Below, piece after piece: positions 9,351-16,603 of a stretch of 64,000 nt of DNA. Source of the DNA: an uncultured Clostridia bacterium. GTDB lineage: Bacteria; Bacillota; Clostridia; TANB77; CAG-508. A program made the translations under genes and the position numbers. Each line of letters opens with the position of its first letter. Within the stretch, counting starts at the first letter, position 1. Below the pieces are notes generated by a model. It saw only the letters and a list, made by a program, of their open reading frames with translations. It did no database searches and was not told where the DNA came from. The stretch covers positions 96,457-160,456 of the forward strand of contig CAMMZC010000002.1 of NCBI GenBank assembly GCA_946529215.1, read 5' to 3'.

Positions 9351-9379
9351 TTGACTAAATGCTAAAAAAATGATATATT
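9351..9379 (+). promoter_or_regulatory. Sigma-A promoter of tRNA-Glu
   Basis: TTGACT and TATATT are separated by 17 bases, with TGA directly before the -10 box giving an extended -10. The tRNA starts 30 bases downstream. Confidence 0.75.
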
Positions 9380-9408
9380 ATTAGGTATAGAGTAAATAGA
9401 CAAAAAAT

Positions 9409-9483
9409 GGCCCCTTGGTCAAGCGGTTAAGACGCCGCCCTCTCAAGGCGGAATCATGGGTTCGATTCCCGTAGGGGTCACCA
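9409..9483 (+). tRNA. tRNA-Glu (anticodon CTC)
   Basis: The cloverleaf folds fully: acceptor GGCCCCT/AGGGGTC, a D-arm with GGTCAAGCGGTTAAGAC, anticodon stem CCGCC/GGCGG with loop CTCTCAA giving anticodon CTC (9442-9444), and T-arm GGGTTCGATTCCC. CCA is encoded at 9481-9483. It reads GAG codons, a minor Glu codon in so AT-rich a genome, and stands alone with its own promoter. Confidence 0.95.
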
Positions 9484-9502
9484 AAATATTTCGGAGAAGC
9501 TT

Positions 9503-9964
9503 ATGAAAAAAAGTATTAGTTTAAATGTTTACAAAAATATTGTTATAGCAATTGCTATAATGATTTATTTTATTGGAATAAATTCAATGTATTACAAATT
9601 AGAAAAAAATAGTTTATTAAGTATCTTAAAAGTATTGAGTATTGTAATTTTATTTGCGGGGATAATAATTCTAGAAATAGCATATAGAAAAGATAATGGC
9701 AAATTAGGGATAAATTCACTAGAAGTTATATTTTTGGCTGGCCATACTTTATCTATAGCACATATTGTAGAACTTCATAAATTTGGATTTGCAAATTACA
9801 TATTAGTGTCATCATATATATTTTCAATATATTATTTGTTTAAAGCTGTATTTATATATACAAAAGAAAGAAAAGATTATCTTAATAGTTTAAGTGATAT
9901 AAAAGAAATTGTAGCTAATGAGCCAGTAAAAAAAGAAGCTACTAAGAAGGGAGAAAAGATATAA
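9503..9964 (+). CDS. Small integral membrane protein, 153 aa
   Basis: The protein has four predicted membrane segments (about residues 10-27, 38-58, 72-92 and 98-118) and a basic, Lys-rich C-terminal tail ([10 protein letters not shown]) likely to be cytoplasmic. No family is recognised. Its TAA stop overlaps the remA ATG by one base, so it is translationally coupled to remA. The start is the ATG about 20 bases after the tRNA, with GGAGA upstream, and it may be transcribed with the tRNA. Confidence 0.7.
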   Translation: MKKSISLNVYKNIVIAIAIMIYFIGINSMYYKLEKNSLLSILKVLSIVILFAGIIILEIAYRKDNGKLGINSLEVIFLAGHTLSIAHIVELHKFGFANYILVSSYIFSIYYLFKAVFIYTKERKDYLNSLSDIKEIVANEPVKKEATKKGEKI

Positions 9965-10230
9965 TGAAACTTATTAATATAGGATTTGGCAATATTGTTG
10001 CTTTAGATAGGATAGTTTCAATTGTTAGCCCTGAGTCTGCTCCTATAAAAAGAATGGTACAAGAAGCAAAAGATAGTAAAATGGCTGTAGATGCCACTTA
10101 TGGTAGAAAAACAAGGGCAGTTATTATTACGGATTCAGGTCATGTTGTTTTATCTGCAATACAACCTGAAACAATTGCTGCAAGAATCGATAAAGACATT
10201 ACAGAGAAATTAGAGAAGGGTGGAGAATAA
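9964..10230 (+). CDS. remA: RemA-family DNA-binding regulator (DUF370)
   Basis: The 88-residue product carries the full DUF370 signature: [43 protein letters not shown] and [14 protein letters not shown]. In Bacillus subtilis RemA is an oligomeric DNA-binding activator of biofilm-matrix and osmoprotection genes. The neighbourhood (remA with rpoZ and gmk) matches the Bacillus order except that rpoZ and gmk are swapped. Coupled to the upstream membrane protein by a TAATG overlap. Confidence 0.93.
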   Translation: MKLINIGFGNIVALDRIVSIVSPESAPIKRMVQEAKDSKMAVDATYGRKTRAVIITDSGHVVLSAIQPETIAARIDKDITEKLEKGGE

Positions 10231-10231
10231 A

Positions 10232-10420
10232 ATGATAGTTGAACCAACTGTTAATGAATTATTAAAACATGCAGAGAACAGATATGCATTAGTAATTGCT
10301 GCATCAAGAAGAGCAAGAGATATTGCAAAAGGTGATAAACCTTTAATAACTACAGACGATAAATCGCCTGTAACAATTGCTGCAGAAGAAATAGCAGATG
10401 ATAAAGTATTTATTGTTTAA
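10232..10420 (+). CDS. rpoZ: RNA polymerase omega subunit
   Basis: The track's GTG at 10220 overlaps remA and belongs to the ribosome binding region; ATG 10232 gives a 62-residue protein. It has the omega pattern VNELLKHAENRYALVIAASRRARDI and ends with KSPVTIAAEEIADDKV, matching the family's PVTIALEEIAxGK. Omega assists assembly and stability of RNA polymerase. It lies 1 base after remA and before gmk, as in many Firmicutes. Confidence 0.92.
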   Translation: MIVEPTVNELLKHAENRYALVIAASRRARDIAKGDKPLITTDDKSPVTIAAEEIADDKVFIV

Positions 10421-10430
10421 AAATATATGG

Positions 10431-10474
10431 AAAAGCGCGGACTGAGATGAGTTTATAAAACAGTTCGCTTTTTT
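10431..10474 (+). terminator. Intrinsic terminator/attenuator between rpoZ and gmk
   Basis: AAAGCG-C-GGACTG pairs with CAGTTCGCTTT across a 16-base loop, with one bulge and one G-U pair, followed by a run of six T. It would reduce read-through from remA-rpoZ into gmk. Confidence 0.7.
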
Positions 10475-10496
10475 AATATAAAGGGGAGTATAAATT

Positions 10497-11072
10497 ATGT
10501 TAGTAATATTATCTGGAGTATCAGGATCAGGAAAAGATACAATAAAAAAAGAACTAATAAAAAGAATGGAAAATGTAGAATCATTGCCTTCATACACATC
10601 AAGAGAACAAAGGCCAGGAGAAATTTCTGGACAAACCTATATTTATGTTTCAAAAAAAGAATTTGAAGAAATGATTGAAAACGGTGAGTTTTATGAATAT
10701 GATATTCACCATGACAACTATTATGGAACATCTAGAAAACTTTTAAATGAAAAGATTAATAATGGCAAGATAATTGTAAAAGATATAGATGTTAATGGAA
10801 CAGAACATCTAAAAGAACTTCTTGGAAAAGACACAAAAATTGTTACAATATTTTTAAGAGTTCCAAAAGATGAGTTAAGAAGAAGATTAGAAGAAAGAGA
10901 AGAAAAGCCAAGTCCACAAGAAGTTATTCTTAGATTAAATAGATTTGACTATGAAGAATCTAAAATATCACTTTATGATTATGTTCTTAAAAATAACAAT
11001 TTAGAAAAAACAGTACAAATAATTATGAGCATTATAAAAAATGAAGAAAGTGTAACAGATGAAGAGTTTTAA
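10497..11072 (+). CDS. gmk: Guanylate kinase
   Basis: The 191-residue product phosphorylates GMP to GDP with ATP. The P-loop is GVSGSGKDT, the GMP-binding region includes TSREQRPGE and a Tyr-rich segment (FYEYDIHHDNYYGTS), and the lid has ELRRRLEER. The Asp after GK in the P-loop is unusual; most guanylate kinases have G or S. Length and order are otherwise typical. AAGGGGAG precedes the ATG after the upstream terminator. Confidence 0.9.
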   Translation: MLVILSGVSGSGKDTIKKELIKRMENVESLPSYTSREQRPGEISGQTYIYVSKKEFEEMIENGEFYEYDIHHDNYYGTSRKLLNEKINNGKIIVKDIDVNGTEHLKELLGKDTKIVTIFLRVPKDELRRRLEEREEKPSPQEVILRLNRFDYEESKISLYDYVLKNNNLEKTVQIIMSIIKNEESVTDEEF

Positions 11073-11157
11073 ACTAAAAAACATTAAGAAAAAAGATGTG
11101 TAATATAATTGTAATATTTGTGTAACAAAAAAATAATATAATTATTTGCAAAAATAC

Positions 11158-11186
11158 TTGTAATTTTAAAGAATTTGTAGTATAAA
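11158..11186 (+). promoter_or_regulatory. Sigma-A-like promoter
   Basis: TTGTAA and TATAAA lie 17 bases apart in the gmk downstream spacer and would drive the 77-residue gene at 11230. Confidence 0.5.
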
Positions 11187-11229
11187 ATAAATATAATATA
11201 TATATTATAATTCAAAGGAGGAAACAATA

Positions 11230-11463
11230 ATGGCAGAAATTAATGGAGAAAGTAAAGTCTTTACTAAAGTGGAAAGTGAAAGCCTTCCAACAAAACAAAG
11301 TGTATGGTCAAAAATAAGATCATTTTTATTCCAAGAAATAGATTGGACAAAACCAATTAAAGTTGAACTTACACCATATCAACAAAAAATTGAAGACGAA
11401 ATTAATGAATTCTTACATCAGGAAATTACTTTTAAAGGATTATGGAATATGATTAAAGGTTAG
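11230..11463 (+). CDS. Small unknown protein, 77 aa
   Basis: The gene stands alone between its own promoter and a strong terminator, with a near-perfect AAGGAGG site 8 bases before the ATG, suggesting good expression. The product is soluble, with Trp-containing segments (SVWSKIRSFLFQEIDWTKPIKVEL and FKGLWNMIKG) and a likely amphipathic C-terminal helix. No family is recognised. The layout fits an abundant small protein, but the function is unknown. Confidence 0.7.
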   Translation: MAEINGESKVFTKVESESLPTKQSVWSKIRSFLFQEIDWTKPIKVELTPYQQKIEDEINEFLHQEITFKGLWNMIKG

Positions 11464-11494
11464 TGAAAATGAAATATATTCTTTTTCTCAAAAA

Positions 11495-11536
11495 CTCATA
11501 ATTGACTTTAAATAGGTCAGTTATGAGATTTTTTTT
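11495..11536 (+). terminator. Strong intrinsic terminator
   Basis: CTCATAATTGAC pairs with GTCAGTTATGAG over 12 bp, followed by ATTTTTTTT. It ends the transcript of the 77-residue gene. Confidence 0.85.
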
Positions 11537-11546
11537 GTTTTAAATC

Positions 11547-11575
11547 TTTACAATGAAAGAAAAATAGTATATAAT
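11547..11575 (+). promoter_or_regulatory. Sigma-A promoter of lysS
   Basis: TTTACA and TATAAT are 17 bases apart just after the terminator and about 110 bases before the lysS ATG. The leader has no T-box specifier or antiterminator that I can see. Confidence 0.7.
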
Positions 11576-11686
11576 AGTTAGAAATTGTTACTATATAAGA
11601 CTTGAATAGTCAAGATTTAATATGTTCCGATTTGTAATGTGAATATAAAAATAGTAATAAAATCTAAAATAGAGAGGAAGATTATT

Positions 11687-13183
11687 ATGATAGAAAATAA
11701 CAATCAAGAAATAGAATTAGACGAAAATCATTTAATACAAATTAGAAAGGAAAAATTAAAAGAACTACAAGAACAAGGAAAAGACCCTTATGAGATTACA
11801 AAGTTTAATAGAACAAATACTGCTGGAGAAATAAAAGCAAATTATGAAAAATTTGAAGAAAAAGATGTAACAGTTGCAGGAAGAATTATTGCAAAAAGAA
11901 TTATGGGAAAGGCATCATTTTGCACTATTCAAGATTGTGATGAAAAAATACAAAGTTATGTTAGTATAAATGATTTAGGTGAAGAAAGTTACAAAGAATT
12001 TAAAACATGGGATATTGGTGATATAATTGGAATTACAGGTTTTGTATTTAAAACAAGAACAGAAGAAATTTCTGTTCATGCAAAAGAAGTTACTTTACTT
12101 ACAAAATCTTTAAGACCATTACCAGAAAAATTTCATGGTTTAAAAGACCCTGATTTAAGATATAGACAAAGATATGTAGACCTAATTGTAAATCCCGAAG
12201 TTAAGAAAACTTTTGAAATAAGAAGTAAGATTATAAGCAATATTAGAAAAATATTAGATGGAGAAGGATATTTAGAGGTAGAAACTCCAGTTTTAAACAC
12301 TATTTCTGGAGGAGCTACTGCAAGACCATTTACAACACACCACAATAGTTTAAACATAGATATGTATCTTAGAATTGCTTTAGAGCTTAACTTAAAAAGA
12401 CTTATTGTTGGAGGATTTGATAAAGTTTATGAAATAGGTAGAGTATTTAGAAATGAAGGAATGGATATAAGACATAACCCTGAATTTACTGAATTAGAAC
12501 TATATGCTGCATATCAAGATTTTCACGATATGATGGATATAACAGAAAAAATCTTTTCAGAAACAGCTCAAGAGATTTTAGGAACAACAAAGGTTACATA
12601 TCAAGGACAAGAAATAGATTTAGCACCTGGATGGAAAAGAATTACTATGATAGATTCTATTAAAGAAGCATGTGGAGTTGACTTTAACGAAATAACAACA
12701 GACGAAGAAGCAGTTGCTTTAGCTAAAGAGAGAGGTATAGAAATACCAGACAAAACAAAAGAAACAAGAGGAGATGTTATTTCTTTATTCTTTGATGAAT
12801 ATGTTGAACACACACTTATTCAACCAACTTTTATATATGAATATCCAGTTGAGATTTCTCCACTTGCTAAAAAATGTCCAAATAACAAGAAAATGACAGA
12901 AAGATTTGAAGCATTTATTTGTGGTAGAGAATATGGAAATGCATTCTCAGAATTAAATGACCCAATAGATCAATATGAAAGATTTAAAAAACAAGTAGAA
13001 GCAAAAGAAGCTGGAGATGAAGAAGCAGCAGATATGGATGAAGATTTTGTTCGTTCTCTTGAGATTGGACTTCCTCCAACAGGTGGACTTGGAATTGGAG
13101 TAGATAGACTTGTTATGCTTTTAACAGATTCTGATTCAATAAGAGATGTGCTATTATTCCCTACAATGAAACCTTTAAACTAA
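11687..13183 (+). CDS. lysS: Lysyl-tRNA synthetase, class II
   Basis: The ORF track starts at 11639, but GAGAGGAAG before ATG 11687 and the family N-terminus ([20 protein letters not shown]) favour 11687, giving 498 residues. The OB-fold anticodon domain ([16 protein letters not shown]) is followed by the class II core with motif 2 ([20 protein letters not shown]) and motif 3 ([14 protein letters not shown]). It attaches lysine to tRNA-Lys. Length and motifs are normal. Confidence 0.97.
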   Translation: MIENNNQEIELDENHLIQIRKEKLKELQEQGKDPYEITKFNRTNTAGEIKANYEKFEEKDVTVAGRIIAKRIMGKASFCTIQDCDEKIQSYVSINDLGEESYKEFKTWDIGDIIGITGFVFKTRTEEISVHAKEVTLLTKSLRPLPEKFHGLKDPDLRYRQRYVDLIVNPEVKKTFEIRSKIISNIRKILDGEGYLEVETPVLNTISGGATARPFTTHHNSLNIDMYLRIALELNLKRLIVGGFDKVYEIGRVFRNEGMDIRHNPEFTELELYAAYQDFHDMMDITEKIFSETAQEILGTTKVTYQGQEIDLAPGWKRITMIDSIKEACGVDFNEITTDEEAVALAKERGIEIPDKTKETRGDVISLFFDEYVEHTLIQPTFIYEYPVEISPLAKKCPNNKKMTERFEAFICGREYGNAFSELNDPIDQYERFKKQVEAKEAGDEEAADMDEDFVRSLEIGLPPTGGLGIGVDRLVMLLTDSDSIRDVLLFPTMKPLN

Positions 13184-13211
13184 AAAAATAAGTGGAAGGA
13201 GGAATGTTACT

Positions 13212-13670
13212 ATGAAGTATGACTATGAAGAAGTTTTAAAAGCAATGGATGCTGAAATAAGTCGTTTAAAAGATTTAAAAAAGACAAATCCAGAATTAGC
13301 TAAAAAAATAGCAATAGAAGATTTACAAAAAGCCGGAATTTTAGATAAAGATGGGAATCTAGTTCCACCATATAATGGAGAAAAAGTAAATGTAGATGAT
13401 TTTACAATGGGTCCAGGAGAAATAAAATATGGACATGGTGAAGATGAATTAAAAGGTTTTTGCCGTAGAAGAGAAGATTTATTAAAGAGATTAGAAACGG
13501 CAACAATTGGCGAATTATCACTTCTTGAAAGAGCAAAAGGTGGAATTCCAGATTATAAAAATCAAGAAGCAGAAGATTTGGAAAACTATAGAAGATTCAT
13601 AAGCACAAGTTCGTATGACGATGTAAGAGACTGTGAACTAGAACCATATGAAGGAGACAGAGAGGATTAG
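13212..13670 (+). CDS. Unknown soluble protein, 152 aa
   Basis: AAGGAGG precedes the ATG, 28 bases after lysS. The product is charged and predicted helical, with an N-terminal helix (YEEVLKAMDAEISRLKDLKK), a Pro/Gly-rich middle (LVPPYNGEKVNVDDFTMGPG) and an acidic C-terminus. No family is recognised and no membrane or signal sequence is present. It is probably in one transcript with lysS and the next gene. Confidence 0.65.
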   Translation: MKYDYEEVLKAMDAEISRLKDLKKTNPELAKKIAIEDLQKAGILDKDGNLVPPYNGEKVNVDDFTMGPGEIKYGHGEDELKGFCRRREDLLKRLETATIGELSLLERAKGGIPDYKNQEAEDLENYRRFISTSSYDDVRDCELEPYEGDRED

Positions 13671-13716
13671 AGAAATTATAAATATTAAATTTATATGCAA
13701 CAAGGAAGTGATACAA

Positions 13717-14490
13717 ATGGCAGAAGTAACAAAAACATTTTATAGATATTCGACGTTTTTACAAAGAATGATGGAATTATTTGATGACGGTAGTGTAATG
13801 TATAGTGAAATTGAAAGTAGAAGAAAACACGAATATCTACCAAACAGATATTACGATAAATTTGTAGAAGGTATGAATAAATTATTTGAAAGTGGCTGTA
13901 TTGATATCTATACAGAAATATTTCATCATATTAAAGAAAAAGCAGAACAAGATTCAATATATAAAAAACTTCTTGAAGAATGTAGGATAAAAAATAATGA
14001 AATTGCTAAAAAATTCAAAGATAAAACCTATACAAGAAAGATGACAATTAATTCAAAATTTGAAGATAGTTCTAAAAAGTATGTAAATAAAGAAATGATT
14101 CTTCTTAAAGACGGAAAAGTAAAATATATGGAAGTAAGAGAAGATGGAGAAAACAAAGAAATACTCCCAACTGACTTTGAAAATTTTATTGCGAATATGA
14201 ATGAACTTTTTGAATCAGGAAACTACGATATATATAATATAGTATTTTTACATATACAAGAAACTGCAAAAAATGATAGTTTATATGCAAGACTATATAA
14301 ACATTGCGAAAACAAAATAGATGAATTAGTAAATCGATTTGAAGAAATTCCTGAAAGCAGTGAAGCTACAAAACAGCAAACTTGGAAAGATAGTCTTAAA
14401 GTAGAAACTCAATCTTTTAAGGATAATTCTCAAAACAAAGAGCTAAAGGGACAGGTTCGTGGAAGAAAAACTAATAATGGCAGAGGATAA
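13717..14490 (+). CDS. Unknown protein with an internal tandem duplication, 257 aa
   Basis: The track begins at 13648 inside the previous gene; AAGGAAGTGA before ATG 13717 gives the better start. The protein consists of two diverged copies of a unit of about 95 residues. The first has FVEGMNKLFESGCIDIYTEIFHHIKEKAEQDSIYKKL and the second FIANMNELFESGNYDIYNIVFLHIQETAKNDSLYARL. A polar tail (TKQQTWKDSLK onward) follows. No family is recognised. A terminator downstream closes the lysS transcript. Confidence 0.65.
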   Translation: MAEVTKTFYRYSTFLQRMMELFDDGSVMYSEIESRRKHEYLPNRYYDKFVEGMNKLFESGCIDIYTEIFHHIKEKAEQDSIYKKLLEECRIKNNEIAKKFKDKTYTRKMTINSKFEDSSKKYVNKEMILLKDGKVKYMEVREDGENKEILPTDFENFIANMNELFESGNYDIYNIVFLHIQETAKNDSLYARLYKHCENKIDELVNRFEEIPESSEATKQQTWKDSLKVETQSFKDNSQNKELKGQVRGRKTNNGRG

Positions 14491-14513
14491 TAGCAATAAA
14501 AAAGAATAAATGA

Positions 14514-14550
14514 AAAAAAGTTGATTATAAAAAAGATAATCAACTTTTTT
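14514..14550 (+). terminator. Intrinsic terminator
   Basis: AAAAAAGTTGATTAT pairs with ATAATCAACTTTTTT across a 7-base loop. The A-run and T-run allow function in both directions. Confidence 0.85.
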
Positions 14551-14615
14551 TATTTATTAAAGCGAACGTTAATATTAGAATATAAATAAAAATTAACAAT
14601 AGTGTACATAAACAC

Positions 14616-14644
14616 TTGCAATAATTAGAAAAATATGATATAAT
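14616..14644 (+). promoter_or_regulatory. Sigma-A promoter with extended -10
   Basis: TTGCAA and TATAAT are 17 bases apart with TGA directly before the -10 box, 23 bases before the ATG of the kinase-like gene. Confidence 0.75.
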
Positions 14645-14666
14645 TCACCCATTAGAGGTAGAAATT

Positions 14667-16499
14667 ATGGAAGTTTTGATTATATTAGTAGTAATTTTAG
14701 CATTAATTTTTATGTTATGTATAATAAAAATTAATTTTTTTGAAAACAAAGTAAAAAATGAAAAAAGAATTGCAAAAAAGACTGGACTTATGAGTTTAGG
14801 TGAATTACCATATAATGACCAAAATAGAAGTTTAATGATAGAAAATAATCCAAGAGCAAACATAATGAAATATATTAAAGACATAAGAGATATTTTAGCT
14901 CAGTCTAATAAAAAGGTAATTTCAATTATTAGTGCTAAAAGTGGTGAAGGAAAGAGCTATGTAGCTAATAATCTTGCAGTTTCACTTGCAAGACTAAATA
15001 AAAATGTATTATTAATTGACGCAAATTTAAGAAAAGATTCAGACAAAAGTGATATTTTTTATATAGAAAAAGGAGAAGGATTAACAGACTATATAAAGAA
15101 TATAGAAATAGGAAATGATCTAGAAAATTTAAAAAATGCAAAAAAATATATAAAACAAACACAAATCCCTCACCTATATGTATTACAAAATGGAACGATT
15201 ACAGAAAATTGCTATGAATTATTAAAAACTCAAAATGTAAAAGAGTTGACTGCAATATTAAAAGATGTATATGACATTATTCTAATTGATGGAACCTCGT
15301 TTTTTGAAGATGAAGATGGAATGTATATTTCAAGATTAGCAGATACTAATGTTTTAGTTGCAGAATATTGCGTAACAACATATAAAGAACTTTTAGATAT
15401 TAAAGAACAATTAGAGTACAATAATGCAAATGTTTTTGGTTTTATACTAAATAAAACGGATTATAGAAAAGGAAAGTATTATTCTAAAAAGCAAAATTCA
15501 AAATATGGTATGTTTATTGAAAACATAGAAGAACAAAAAAAGGTAGGAGCTTTTGATGAAATAATTGATCCAATTACAAAAAAGCTTTATTCAAAAGAAC
15601 CTTTAAAATTTGAAACACTTCATCAAGAACTTAAAGAAAATATATTGACTGAAGATTTTATAAATGATGTAGAAGTAAATTTTAATATGAGAATGGATAA
15701 TATACAAAAGCAAAATGAGGTAAGTATTAATGGATTATTAGAAAGTATTCAAACATTAAGAAAAGATATAACTGAAGAAAAGGAAAATAATGATATAAGA
15801 AGAAACAAAGAAAGTAAAAGTTTTGATAGATTTGCTAAAATTATAACAGACAAATTTGAAAAAATAGAAGAACAAATTTCGCAAATAAAAAAAAAAGAGG
15901 AAATAGAAAAAGAGTATTTCGAGGAAAGAATTGATGAACAAAAAAAAGCTTTTAATAAACATTTAGAAGAAAAAGATATAAATTTTAATCAAAAGATAAC
16001 AGAAGAAACAAAAATAATAAATGAACAAATGGAATCTCAAAACAATTTTTTTAGTAAAAAATTAGAACAGCAAATGAGCAAAATAGAAAATCAAATAAAT
16101 ATTCAAAATAATGTATTTAATGAGCAAATAGAAGAACAAAAAAATCAACGAAATGAACAATTAAGAGTGCAGCAACAAACAATAAAAGAATTTATAGAAA
16201 ATCAAACTCAGTTTTTAAATGATATAATGGCAACACAAGTTCAAATTTATAATGAAAGATTAGAGGATATTGAAAAACAAGTGTCTCAATTGTCTGAAAA
16301 ACAGATTATAGAGAATGAAATTTCAAAAGATGATAATAAAATAATAAATTTAGGAAAGTTTTTTAATAATAGAAGAAAAAATAATAGAATATTTTCGATT
16401 CATGAACCAATTAGTTACGAAGATTTGGAGAGACTTGCTACAGAGGTCATTTTACTAAATGAAGATGATGTAAATTATTTTAATGATTTAGCCAAATAA
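14667..16499 (+). CDS. BY-kinase-like P-loop ATPase with long coiled-coil C-terminus
   Basis: The 610-residue protein has one N-terminal membrane segment (about 2-24). A CpsD/MinD-type ATPase domain follows: Walker A SAKSGEGKS (about 89-97), Walker A' VLLIDANLR (about 114-122) and Walker B DIILIDG (about 203-209). A Tyr-rich patch DYRKGKYYSKKQNSKY (about 265-280) follows the ATPase, where bacterial tyrosine kinases carry their autophosphorylation cluster. About 220 residues of Gln/Glu/Lys-rich coiled coil come next, then a short globular tail. No polysaccharide genes are nearby, unlike CpsC/D loci, so this may be a scaffold or cell-organisation kinase. Kinase activity is inferred. Confidence 0.75.
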   Translation: MEVLIILVVILALIFMLCIIKINFFENKVKNEKRIAKKTGLMSLGELPYNDQNRSLMIENNPRANIMKYIKDIRDILAQSNKKVISIISAKSGEGKSYVANNLAVSLARLNKNVLLIDANLRKDSDKSDIFYIEKGEGLTDYIKNIEIGNDLENLKNAKKYIKQTQIPHLYVLQNGTITENCYELLKTQNVKELTAILKDVYDIILIDGTSFFEDEDGMYISRLADTNVLVAEYCVTTYKELLDIKEQLEYNNANVFGFILNKTDYRKGKYYSKKQNSKYGMFIENIEEQKKVGAFDEIIDPITKKLYSKEPLKFETLHQELKENILTEDFINDVEVNFNMRMDNIQKQNEVSINGLLESIQTLRKDITEEKENNDIRRNKESKSFDRFAKIITDKFEKIEEQISQIKKKEEIEKEYFEERIDEQKKAFNKHLEEKDINFNQKITEETKIINEQMESQNNFFSKKLEQQMSKIENQINIQNNVFNEQIEEQKNQRNEQLRVQQQTIKEFIENQTQFLNDIMATQVQIYNERLEDIEKQVSQLSEKQIIENEISKDDNKIINLGKFFNNRRKNNRIFSIHEPISYEDLERLATEVILLNEDDVNYFNDLAK

Positions 16500-16514
16500 A
16501 TGTGTATATAAGTT

Positions 16515-16545
16515 AAAAGTAGATTATTTTTAAATAGTCTACTTT
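16515..16545 (+). terminator. Intrinsic terminator
   Basis: AAAAGTAGATTAT pairs with ATAGTCTACTTTTT. The stem and TTTTTAA loop resemble the terminator at 19175, which follows the next gene. Confidence 0.8.
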
Positions 16546-16603
16546 TTGGTGAAAATTATAAACATTAATAAAAATTTTATTTTGTATGGAATAGGAGAAA
16601 AAA

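Noticed and set aside
11576-11686. T-box or lysine riboswitch before lysS
   Set aside because: The leader is only about 100 bases and shows neither conserved core.
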